Below, in pieces: positions 37,628 through 45,285 of a DNA stretch of 51,282 nt (the stretch's first letter is position 1; the number at the start of each line of letters is the position of its first letter). Below the pieces are notes generated by a model. That model made no database searches. It was not told the origin of the DNA and saw nothing but the letters and a program-made list of their open reading frames with translations. Location: contig NZ_JAHQCW010000041.1 in NCBI RefSeq assembly GCF_019042275.1, positions 1 through 51,282 of the forward strand, read 5' to 3'. Made by a program: the position numbers and the translations under genes. The stretch comes from Diplocloster agilis. GTDB lineage: Bacteria > Bacillota > Clostridia > Lachnospirales > Lachnospiraceae.

Positions 37628-39772
37628 TTACTCCACATACTCATCCACGCCGGATAGCATAGTCTGAAATGGAAATCTTCCGCAGTCATCATGATAAATC
37701 TGATAACCGTTTTTACCTAATCTCTTGGAAAGATACAGCGCCTGATCCGCTTTATGCAGGAGCGTACCGTAATCATCACCATCCTCGGGATACCTGGATA
37801 CTCCAAGGCTTCCGGACAACTGGCAGCCGTCGCAATTTCTGCTCAAATGATCGCAGATGCTCTGCAGCTTCTTCTCCAGTGCCTCGTCGGAGGAAATATC
37901 CCTTAGGAAAATCACAAACTCGTCCCCTCCGATTCTGCCCACGAGATCTGTGTTGCGGCTGTTGGACAAGAGAACCGACACTACGTGCTTCAGCACATTG
38001 TCCCCGAACAGATGGCCAAAATCATCATTGACCGATTTGAAATTATCGATATCGATAAAACAAAGAGCCGCATGTCTTGTTTTGCCGTCGCTCAGGATCT
38101 TGCTGATCTGCTCCTGAATGGCCTTTCGGTTCAGCACTCCGGTCAGCGGATCGCTGTCCGCCTCCTTTTGGAGTTTCAGATTCATGCGTTTCTGTTCTTC
38201 AATATTAATTAACTTTCCAATATATCCCAAACATTCCACATCATATCCGGCGTCCCAGATCGGATAGAGGTAGACTTCATACCATTCGAATCCATTGCCT
38301 TCAAGATTGATCTCCATCTCCAGCTTGCAGGCCGGCGATGAAGAGGTAATACCGGATATTTTCTCCCGCAGCCGGACCAAATCTTTCGGACGGATATACT
38401 CCGGATCTGTGATAGCCTGAGTCAGATTTTTTATAATCAGATCGTTACCGGTCAGTGTCTGATATTTTTCTGAGAATACCAGCTTGTCCGTCTTTATTTC
38501 ATATTCAAACAGAATCTCTCCTGAAAGCTCTGACATCACACGGTACTTCTGACGTTCCAGCTCCAGAAGCCGCAGTGTGCGGTACGAAAGGTCCCCTTCC
38601 TGCATCTTCAGATCCGATGCTTCCTGCAAGTGTTCCTCCTTAGCCTCCTGGGGCCGGTTTTTCTGCTGTTCCCGCTCCATCTGGGCCTGGTCTATCCCGT
38701 CTTTGAATGTAGATACAATCTCCAAAAAGCATTCCAGCAGAACCGGATTAAACACTCCACACTCGCCGTTTAAGATCATCTGTACGGCGGTATCGCTGGA
38801 ATAGGCTTCCTTGTACACCCGCTTGCTGCTAAGCGCATCGTACACATCCGCTAAAGACACCGCCTGGGCCCATATGGGCGTTTCATCACCCACCAGACCG
38901 TCCGGATATCCTTTTCCGTCCCAGCGCTCGTGATGATGGCGGCAAATCTCGTAACAGTAATCGTAATACGTCAGACTCTGCACACTGACCAGTTTTTCCA
39001 GGATCTCACAGCCTTTGACCGTATGGGTTTTCATGACCTCAAACTCCTCAGGAGTTAGTTTTCCTGGTTTATTCAGAATCTGATCCGGTATGGCAATCTT
39101 GCCTATATCATGCATGGCGGCCGCTTCTGAAATGTTCTCAACCATCTCATCCGTCAAACCGTATTCCTCATGACGCTTTTTCAACTGGTTCAGCAGCATT
39201 CTGGTAATCGTACGGATATTGGCAATATGCTGCACCGATTCCGTATTTTTAAATTCGATGATAGCACTCAGCGTATCGATCATCTGCGCGCTGTTTTCCC
39301 GCAATTTCTGAGACTGTCGCCGCAGAGTCTCCGTCTGTTCCGCCACCAGCTTTTCCAAATGCAGCTTATAAGTATACTGCTCTATAATATTGCTGATACG
39401 CTGCCGGATTATATTTGGGTTGAAAGGTTTACTGATAATATCGGCGGCGCCCATCTCGTAACCTTTTTGCATTACCGAGTCAGAAGTCTCCGCGGTAATC
39501 ATGACAACCGGTATCCGGCCGCTCCAATGCCGCTTTACCATTTCCCGCAATACACCAAAGCCATCCATAACAGGCATCACGATATCCAGTAGTATTACAG
39601 CCAGAGAATCCGCGTAAATCTCCAGTATTTCGATCGCTTTTTTTCCGTTTTCCGCTTCCAGAACATCATACTCTCCGCAAAAAAGCTCGCTTAATATCGC
39701 TCTGTTGAGTTCAACGTCGTCAACGATCAGGAGTTTGGGTTTTATCGGTCCCCTCGGATATACCCCAGTCAT
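37628..39772 (-). CDS. REC/HD-GYP/PAS/GGDEF response regulator of c-di-GMP
   Basis: 714 residues. A receiver domain (about 13-128, phospho-aspartate D63 in LLDIVMP) is followed by an HD-GYP phosphodiesterase domain (HDIGKIAIPD at 221, HHERWDGKGYPDG at 280), a PAS-like domain (about 395-525) and a GGDEF cyclase domain (about 540-700, GGDEF at 615-619). An RNTD inhibitory site lies five residues before GGDEF. So it can in principle both make and break c-di-GMP under phosphorelay control. The ATG at 39772 has AGGAGG upstream and overlaps the end of the Hpt gene; a longer ORF begins at 39808. Confidence 0.88.
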   Translation of the reverse strand: MTGVYPRGPIKPKLLIVDDVELNRAILSELFCGEYDVLEAENGKKAIEILEIYADSLAVILLDIVMPVMDGFGVLREMVKRHWSGRIPVVMITAETSDSVMQKGYEMGAADIISKPFNPNIIRQRISNIIEQYTYKLHLEKLVAEQTETLRRQSQKLRENSAQMIDTLSAIIEFKNTESVQHIANIRTITRMLLNQLKKRHEEYGLTDEMVENISEAAAMHDIGKIAIPDQILNKPGKLTPEEFEVMKTHTVKGCEILEKLVSVQSLTYYDYCYEICRHHHERWDGKGYPDGLVGDETPIWAQAVSLADVYDALSSKRVYKEAYSSDTAVQMILNGECGVFNPVLLECFLEIVSTFKDGIDQAQMEREQQKNRPQEAKEEHLQEASDLKMQEGDLSYRTLRLLELERQKYRVMSELSGEILFEYEIKTDKLVFSEKYQTLTGNDLIIKNLTQAITDPEYIRPKDLVRLREKISGITSSSPACKLEMEINLEGNGFEWYEVYLYPIWDAGYDVECLGYIGKLINIEEQKRMNLKLQKEADSDPLTGVLNRKAIQEQISKILSDGKTRHAALCFIDIDNFKSVNDDFGHLFGDNVLKHVVSVLLSNSRNTDLVGRIGGDEFVIFLRDISSDEALEKKLQSICDHLSRNCDGCQLSGSLGVSRYPEDGDDYGTLLHKADQALYLSKRLGKNGYQIYHDDCGRFPFQTMLSGVDEYVE

Positions 39773-39786
39773 TACTCCACCTCCTG

Positions 39787-40137
39787 TTAATCGATCTGCT
39801 TCAGACACTGCAGGACAGCGTCATATTCCTCCTGCGCAATATGAAACAGCGGAGTAATTTTTTCATTTTCCCCTTCTCTGACCGCCATAACCATCTGTGC
39901 ACATATTTCACTCAGTTTTTCAAATCCCAGATTCGCGCTGACTCCTTTGAGGGTATGCGCGCTGGTTTCTACACTTACATAATCTCCCATTTCCACATTA
40001 TGCTTTAATTCCTGAAAGGTCGGATCCTGAGGAAACTTCAACAAATACTTTTTCAACAATCCTTCATTCCCGGAAAAACGATATAATATCTCATCATAAG
40101 GGAAGCCGGCTTCTACCAAAATCTCTTTTAATTCCAT
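39787..40137 (-). CDS. Stand-alone histidine phosphotransfer (Hpt) protein
   Basis: 116 residues, all helical. The phosphohistidine lies in SAHTLKGVSANLGFEKL. Hpt proteins relay phosphate between a kinase and a receiver. Here it precedes the response regulator with a 15-bp overlap of the gene's end with the longer regulator ORF, so they are probably one operon, with no kinase gene beside them. The kinase must be elsewhere. Confidence 0.88.
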   Translation of the reverse strand: MELKEILVEAGFPYDEILYRFSGNEGLLKKYLLKFPQDPTFQELKHNVEMGDYVSVETSAHTLKGVSANLGFEKLSEICAQMVMAVREGENEKITPLFHIAQEEYDAVLQCLKQID

Positions 40138-40171
40138 GTTTTCTGCTCCTTTCCCTGGATAGTCTGGTTCT

Positions 40172-40200
40172 ATTTTACCTCACTTTTATATAAAAGTAAA
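40172..40200 (-). promoter_or_regulatory. Promoter of the Hpt/response-regulator operon with palindromic spacer
   Basis: Minus-strand -35 TTTACT and -10 TAAAAT spaced 17 bp. A perfect 16-bp palindrome (ACTTTTATATAAAAGT, 40182-40197) spans the spacer and part of the -35, where a repressor could block the promoter. Confidence 0.5.
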
Positions 40201-40221
40201 ACATATTCCTAACATCTTTAG

Positions 40222-40248
40222 GGCTTTGGGGGCTTTGGGCGCTTTGGG
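40222..40248. repeat. 9-bp direct repeat upstream of the GGDEF-EAL promoter
   Basis: Three copies in a row of GGCTTTGGG (the third CGCTTTGGG). It lies between the two divergent promoters. Purpose unknown. Confidence 0.7.
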
Positions 40249-40259
40249 AGGCAAAAGGA

Positions 40260-40288
40260 TTGTGTTTTATGGTGATTCATATTATAAT
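40260..40288 (+). promoter_or_regulatory. Promoter of the GGDEF-EAL gene
   Basis: -35 TTGTGT and -10 TATAAT with a 17-bp spacer, about 48 bp before the start codon. Confidence 0.6.
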
Positions 40289-40335
40289 AAGTACATTATG
40301 GATGGCACCGTTCCATTGGTGCGGGGGGAATCATT

Positions 40336-42270
40336 TTGACCTGGAATATAGCAGCAGAAAGTATTTCGATTGTTTTTTTGAGTATTATATGGGGGTATTC
40401 CAGAAAAGGGAGTTTGGTCCCCAGCTTGAAAAATCGTTGTTTTCAAGCTTGTTTTTTGATCACATTTTGTGCCATGATTACGAATATTATATCAACCCTT
40501 ATGTTGAAGAGTTATCTGGCCGTTCCGTTGTGGATGATTTGGCTGGTTACTACCGTATATTTTGTTTTTACGCCCTTGATGGGGTTGGTCTATTTTTATT
40601 ATACGGCTGCCGTTATTTATGAGAACCGGAAAGGACTGCCCAGGGTGTTGGTGCTGACCGGTATCCCGAGTTTTATTTATCTTTTTTTGGTCTTTTTGAA
40701 TCCTATTACAAAGAATTTGTTTGATATTAACAGGGAGCAGGGCTATGTACAGGGGCCTTTGATTTCTATTACTTATATCCTGTTTTATATGTATTGTATC
40801 TTCTGCGTGATTCTGGTTCTTATCAAAGGGAAGTGGCTGAATCAGTCGATTTACCGGATTCTGGTGGTATTTCCCCTGATCGCTGTTCTGGTCATTATTT
40901 TTCAGCAGTTTTTTCCTTCTATCATTTTGTCCGGCTCTGCGGCTACCTGCGCTCTTTTGATCATTTACCTGTATCTGCAGAACAAACAAATTTCCATCGA
41001 CTATCTGACCAATATTCCGAACCGGCAGGAACTCCTGCATATGATCGAATTGTTGCTGCGTCGGCCCATTCGGCCGTCTTTTGCTATTATTGTAATTTCT
41101 CTGCGCGATTTCAAGCATATCAATGACACGTACGGCCAGCAAAACGGGGATCAGTTTCTGCGAGCTATCTGCTTGTATTTGACCTCTGTTTCGGAACCCA
41201 GAACACTCTACCGTTTTAACGGAGATGAGTTTGCTATTTTGTCAAAAGATTCTTCCAGGGAAAAGCTTGTCCAGCTTACCTCTGTCATTCAGGACCGAAT
41301 GAAGCTGCCCTGGGAAATTCCCGGCTGCCGGTGTATCATCCCCGTGGCCATCGGAATCGCACGCTATCCGGACAGTTCGAAGAATCTGGAAGGGCTGATC
41401 CATGGTATTGAGTATGCGGTGTCCAGAGCAAAGTCGGCAAATAAAGACGGTATCTGTTATTGTGATCAGAAGATGCTGGATGAAATTCAACGGAAACATC
41501 AGATTGTCGAAATTCTGAAAGAGGTTTGTGCCAACAATAGTTTTGAACTGTATTACCAGCCGATCCTGGATGTCTCGACCGGCCGCTATCTGTTCGCCGA
41601 GTCCCTGATGCGGCTCAATCATACGCCGCTGGGGCCGATTTATCCCTCCGAATTCATTCCTTTGGCGGAAGAATCCGGTCTGATCGTGGAACTCACCTAT
41701 CACATTCTGGATAAGGTGTGCAAATTTATCAATCGTCTGGCGGAGCAGCATATCGATATAGAACGAATTCATGTTAATTTTTCAGCAATTCAGTTCTCAC
41801 AGCCCGATCTGATCGAGCGGGTTTGTGAGACGATCCAAAGAAACGGGACGCCCTACTCTAAAATTAAAATTGAATTTACGGAGAGCGCCATTGCGGACAA
41901 CCCTCAGGTGGTTTCCCATTTTGTGGATGAGATGCACCAGTTGGGAATCCGGCTGGGCCTGGATGATTTTGGCGTGGGATATTCCAATCTGGATACTGTC
42001 GTACATATTCCATTCGACACCATTAAACTGGATAAGAGCCTGGTCTGGTCTGCCACGGAGCAGGAGAAGTCGGCAATCATGGTAAGAAATATCACCAATA
42101 CTTTCCTGGAGCTAGGTATGAAGGTGCTGGCTGAGGGCGTGGAAACTCCCGAACAGGACGCTTTTGTCCGGGACTGCGGTATTCATATGATCCAGGGTTA
42201 TCTCTATGCCCGCCCGATCACCGCGGATGAGACAGAGGAATTCCTGCGTTCTTCGTCCTGTCCTTCCTAA
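40336..42270 (+). CDS. Membrane GGDEF-EAL c-di-GMP enzyme
   Basis: 644 residues, starting at TTG. The first 215 or so form about seven transmembrane helices, as in 7TM-type sensors. The cyclase-like domain (about 218-375) has NGDEF at 295-299 in place of GGDEF and no RxxD inhibitory site. The EAL domain (about 385-640) keeps its key residues: E422 in AESLMRL, NFSAIQF, EFTES, LDDFGVGYSNL, IKLDKS, EGVETPEQ and QGY. It is probably an active phosphodiesterase with an uncertain cyclase half. Divergent from the Hpt/regulator operon. Confidence 0.9.
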   Translation: MTWNIAAESISIVFLSIIWGYSRKGSLVPSLKNRCFQACFLITFCAMITNIISTLMLKSYLAVPLWMIWLVTTVYFVFTPLMGLVYFYYTAAVIYENRKGLPRVLVLTGIPSFIYLFLVFLNPITKNLFDINREQGYVQGPLISITYILFYMYCIFCVILVLIKGKWLNQSIYRILVVFPLIAVLVIIFQQFFPSIILSGSAATCALLIIYLYLQNKQISIDYLTNIPNRQELLHMIELLLRRPIRPSFAIIVISLRDFKHINDTYGQQNGDQFLRAICLYLTSVSEPRTLYRFNGDEFAILSKDSSREKLVQLTSVIQDRMKLPWEIPGCRCIIPVAIGIARYPDSSKNLEGLIHGIEYAVSRAKSANKDGICYCDQKMLDEIQRKHQIVEILKEVCANNSFELYYQPILDVSTGRYLFAESLMRLNHTPLGPIYPSEFIPLAEESGLIVELTYHILDKVCKFINRLAEQHIDIERIHVNFSAIQFSQPDLIERVCETIQRNGTPYSKIKIEFTESAIADNPQVVSHFVDEMHQLGIRLGLDDFGVGYSNLDTVVHIPFDTIKLDKSLVWSATEQEKSAIMVRNITNTFLELGMKVLAEGVETPEQDAFVRDCGIHMIQGYLYARPITADETEEFLRSSSCPS

Positions 42271-42309
42271 AAGTAAATTTGTCATATCGCTATCCTAAAA
42301 TTAGCTATC

Positions 42310-42342
42310 AATAAGGGAGTCCGAAAATCGGACTCCCTTATT
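42310..42342. terminator. Bidirectional terminator between GGDEF-EAL gene and tRNA-Leu
   Basis: Perfect 15-bp arms around AAA (42310-42324 and 42328-42342), with a T-rich flank on the plus strand (TTATTTTG). It can end both the plus-strand gene and the minus-strand tRNA transcript. Confidence 0.88.
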
Positions 42343-42373
42343 TTGTACACATATGATGTGACTCTCACAATTA

Positions 42374-42453
42374 TGCGGGCAACAGGACTTGAACCTGCAC
42401 GGTCTCCCACTAGAACCTAAATCTAGCGCGTCTGCCAATTCCGCCATGCCCGC
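42374..42453 (-). tRNA. tRNA-Leu (anticodon TAG)
   Basis: Complete cloverleaf: acceptor GCGGGCA/TGCCCGC, D arm, anticodon stem CTAGA/TCTAG with loop TTTAGGT, a class-II variable arm, T arm GCAGG-TTCAAGT-CCTGT, discriminator A. CCA is not encoded. Confidence 0.96.
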
Positions 42454-42492
42454 GCAAAATGCTATCCGGATAACGAATAGCGCTACCCGGAT

Positions 42493-42522
42493 ATTATACC
42501 ATCCCGCCCCGGCATATTTCAA
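42493..42522 (-). promoter_or_regulatory. tRNA-Leu promoter
   Basis: Minus-strand -35 TTGAAA and -10 TATAAT with an 18-bp spacer rich in G (GGGGCGGG), about 40 bp upstream of the tRNA. Confidence 0.75.
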
Positions 42523-42545
42523 GAGCTATTTTCATATGTTTTATT

Positions 42546-42588
42546 CTATTTTTTCAAATCCTATTTTTTCAAATCTATTTTTTCAAAG
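42546..42588. repeat. Triplicated CTATTTTTTCAAA direct repeat
   Basis: Three direct copies of CTATTTTTTCAAAT/G with a 14-15 bp period, directly after the stop of the DUF308 gene and upstream of the tRNA-Leu promoter. Confidence 0.85.
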
Positions 42589-42594
42589 CGCAGC

Positions 42595-43176
42595 TCACTG
42601 GTTCAGCATATCGTTCATGACGTCTTCCATCTTCTTATATTCCTTCACCCGCTTAGACACACAATAGACGCTCCAGAAGCTGGCCGCCCCATCAGCGATC
42701 AGACAGATTCCGATCACAATCACGAAGGTCTTCATAGCGCCAAACGGATTGATCAGAAGCAGAATCCCCAGCACAGCTACCAGAACGGACACAACCAACG
42801 CAGTCCACCACTGGTCATAACCGCCTTTTTTGAGCCCCAGCGCATTCTGGATCTTGATCACGGCCTCCATCAGGAAAAAGATTCCAACGATAACCGGCAG
42901 GATGGAAGCTACGATCGCCGGCTTCGCCAACGCGAAGATACCGAACACCAGGCAGACGATTCCGACAAACAAATCCAGCTGGAAGGTGCGGAATTCTTTA
43001 TTGATGCTGAAATACCGGAACAGCTGAACCACCCCATAAAGAACGGTCATAATTCCGAAAAAGTAGCAGACCAGTTTTAGAGACAGGGATGGCCAGATGA
43101 TCAGCACGATTCCCAATACAATATATAATATTGAAACCAGAACAAAATGCTTTTTAAAATCATTTAAAATCTCCAT
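42595..43176 (-). CDS. HdeD/DUF308 family membrane protein
   Basis: 193 residues with six hydrophobic helices in paired repeats; conserved-type GIVLIIWPSLSLKLV, GIVCLVFGIFALAKP and GILLLINPFGAMKTFV. In enterobacteria HdeD links to acid resistance; in Clostridia the role is not known. AGGAGG precedes the ATG. Confidence 0.85.
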   Translation of the reverse strand: MEILNDFKKHFVLVSILYIVLGIVLIIWPSLSLKLVCYFFGIMTVLYGVVQLFRYFSINKEFRTFQLDLFVGIVCLVFGIFALAKPAIVASILPVIVGIFFLMEAVIKIQNALGLKKGGYDQWWTALVVSVLVAVLGILLLINPFGAMKTFVIVIGICLIADGAASFWSVYCVSKRVKEYKKMEDVMNDMLNQ

Positions 43177-43378
43177 ACATTTCCTCCTTCACGAGTTCCC
43201 CCGGCGGCATGCGCCCAGTGTTCTTTCTTTGGGTTCATCATACTCTTTTTTGTGTCAAACATCAACCATTTGCCCAACAGTCCGGGCACTTTCCTATGAA
43301 TTATTTGCACCGGGCCTGGAACCAATTATCTCTTTTCTCATATGATAATAAGAATACTATTATAAGGAGTCTATTTTG

Positions 43379-44323
43379 ATGGAAGAGAATATGAATTACG
43401 AAGAAGAGATGCAGAACGAAGAAGAACGCAGAGTCGACCGGCCGGTTCCGCCGATCGCTCCTGAGGGCGGCGCCCCTGTATATCCCGGCCCGGACGCCAA
43501 TATCCCTGTACCCCCCATTGCCCCGGAAGGAGGAAGGCCCGTTGATCCCGGTTTCACGTTCCCGGATAACCCGTGGGAGAATATCCCTGAGACTCCGATC
43601 GCGCCGGAAGGCGGCAGACCGGTAGCCCCCGGCCCATTTCCCAGCTTCCCCGGACCGATTCGCCCGAACCGCCCGGGTACCTGTCAGGTACGTTTCCTGA
43701 ATGCCGCAACCAATAACCTGCCCCTGAACATATCCATTGGCAACCGTATGGCCGCCAGTAACCTGCGCTTCGGAAACATCTCTTCTTACGAAACGATTTC
43801 CGATGGCTTCCGTCCTGTCACTATCGTCAGCGCGGTAGGCCCCCGCATGGTTTTCTACAATCAGACGCTGCCTTTTGTCGCAGGGGAAAAGATCACTATG
43901 GTAGTGATCGACTCTTCTAACGGTCTGGATCTGGTCCGCGTATCGGACCTGGGCTGCCAGAATATGCCGCGCAACACCGGCTGTTTCCGCATGGCCAATA
44001 TGTCCTACAATAATTCGGCCTATGATCTGATGCTGTACGGCGGGGACGTGGTGTTTACCGACGTGCGCTTCAAAGAAGTTACGCCGTTTAAACAGGCAAG
44101 GCCCGGTGAATATGAATTCTATATGACGAACACGGCCCGCTACGGAAACGTGCTGCGGGAAATACCGGTCATCATAATCACGAATGCCCGGCCGCCCTTT
44201 AATTCCGGCGAACCTCTGCTGTCCTTTGTGACTACTATCAACGCGGGTGAAATGTATACCGCATATGTGATTGGGAATACCTGGTCTGCGTTCAACTTAA
44301 GGATTGTGATGGTCCAGAATTAG
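43379..44323 (+). CDS. Proline-rich N-terminus plus DUF4397 protein
   Basis: 314 residues. The first 100 are acidic, then rich in Pro/Gly, with three copies of a P(P/T)PIAPEGGxPV-type repeat. Two DUF4397-like beta domains follow (about 105-205 and 208-314), with CQVRFLNAATNNLPLNI and CFRMANMSYNNSAYDLM at their starts. No signal peptide is seen, which is odd for a domain family that is usually extracellular; a spore-coat or cytoplasmic role is open. The ATG at 43379 has AAGGAG at 9 bp; an upstream TTG is less likely. Confidence 0.8.
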   Translation: MEENMNYEEEMQNEEERRVDRPVPPIAPEGGAPVYPGPDANIPVPPIAPEGGRPVDPGFTFPDNPWENIPETPIAPEGGRPVAPGPFPSFPGPIRPNRPGTCQVRFLNAATNNLPLNISIGNRMAASNLRFGNISSYETISDGFRPVTIVSAVGPRMVFYNQTLPFVAGEKITMVVIDSSNGLDLVRVSDLGCQNMPRNTGCFRMANMSYNNSAYDLMLYGGDVVFTDVRFKEVTPFKQARPGEYEFYMTNTARYGNVLREIPVIIITNARPPFNSGEPLLSFVTTINAGEMYTAYVIGNTWSAFNLRIVMVQN

Positions 44324-44360
44324 GAAGGACGCCTTCCGTAAAATCTTAACCCTGATGGCT

Positions 44361-44394
44361 TTTATTCCATAGGCGCACTTTTCAATGGGATAAA
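44361..44394. terminator. Hairpin after the DUF4397 gene
   Basis: TTTATTCCAT and ATGGGATAAA pair with one G:T around a 14-base loop, followed by TAAAAT. It is a weak terminator candidate for the plus-strand gene. Confidence 0.4.
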
Positions 44395-44398
44395 TAAA

Positions 44399-44440
44399 AT
44401 GCACCCCGGCCGCTATCGTTACCTGCGCGCCGGGGTGCAT
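44399..44440 (-). terminator. Terminator of the M60 peptidase operon
   Basis: Arms ATGCACCCCGGC and GCCGGGGTGCAT (12 bp, perfect). On the minus strand the stem is followed by TTTATTTAT, 16 bp past the operon's last stop. Confidence 0.85.
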
Positions 44441-44455
44441 CCTATGTATGCTGTA

Positions 44456-45268
44456 TTATTTCTTTCTGCGCATGACAATCACGGCAGCAATCGCGGCGAT
44501 GGCCAGCACTCCGATCACGATATATATGGCGATCGGGTTATAGTCTCCTGTGGTTGCCGCGCTGACCGTACGTGTTTGATCCGTGGAATTACTGCCGGAT
44601 GCGGTAGAGTTCTGCTTCGGATTTTCTGTTACCGTCGGCGTTGTCTGGGGTGTTACGGTCGGAACCGGCGTGGGGGACGGACTTGCCGTCACCTGAGGCG
44701 CTTCGGTCGGAGCGGGGCTTGCCGTTGGAGCCGGGCTTTCACCTGGCTTTTGATCATCGGCGGAAGGTATCACAACCGTCGATGCCCCAGGCATCTGCTC
44801 AGCCGCCAGCTTCTGAACCTCACGGGTATTTCCCGCAGTATTTAATTTTTCCGGAGTTATCTTTAGATTTACTCCGGCCTGATTCTCATCGGCCACCGTA
44901 ATGATTCCTAACTCCAGCACTGTCTGGCCTTCATCCAACAGGTACTCTCTGCCGGATACGATCAGATGCAGCAGACCGGTCTGCTCATCATAAGCCGCTT
45001 CATATACAAGGGCGCGGCTTTTAATCTGGTTGGAATAGTCGAATTTTATTTCTCCCGCGCTCCCTGTAGCCGCCTCCAGTTTCAATTCTATATCCAAAGA
45101 CCGCATCGTTTCATCTGTGAGGTTCTGCAGGTTTATATGGATTTCATTTCGGTTGGTTACCTCGTATTGTAATGGGCCTGTCCCGCCGGCATCCGCATAG
45201 GCGGTTACCGGCGCTGTGATTGTCAGTACGAGAAGAAGCACCAACATCATGATCATTCTATTTTTCAT
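44456..45268 (-). CDS. Membrane-anchored protein with cohesin-like domain
   Basis: About 270 residues: signal peptide (ends VTAYA), a beta-rich domain (about 30-160), a Pro/Thr/Ser linker (about 170-235), then a C-terminal membrane helix and RRKK tail, so it stays in the membrane facing outward. The domain pattern (INLQNLTDETMRSLDIELKL, then LHLIVSGREYLL, GQTVLELGIITV) resembles cohesin folds but is not a sure match. It follows the dockerin-containing M60 gene, overlapping it by ATGA if the start is 45289; the ATG at 45268 has AAGGAG at good spacing and is preferred. Confidence 0.7.
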   Translation of the reverse strand: MKNRMIMMLVLLLVLTITAPVTAYADAGGTGPLQYEVTNRNEIHINLQNLTDETMRSLDIELKLEAATGSAGEIKFDYSNQIKSRALVYEAAYDEQTGLLHLIVSGREYLLDEGQTVLELGIITVADENQAGVNLKITPEKLNTAGNTREVQKLAAEQMPGASTVVIPSADDQKPGESPAPTASPAPTEAPQVTASPSPTPVPTVTPQTTPTVTENPKQNSTASGSNSTDQTRTVSAATTGDYNPIAIYIVIGVLAIAAIAAVIVMRRKK

Positions 45269-45285
45269 TGATATTCTCCTTCCCT

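Noticed and set aside
40260-40622. 120-residue plus-strand ORF overlapping the GGDEF-EAL start
   Set aside because: It begins at the promoter itself and runs in a different frame from the recognised membrane protein.
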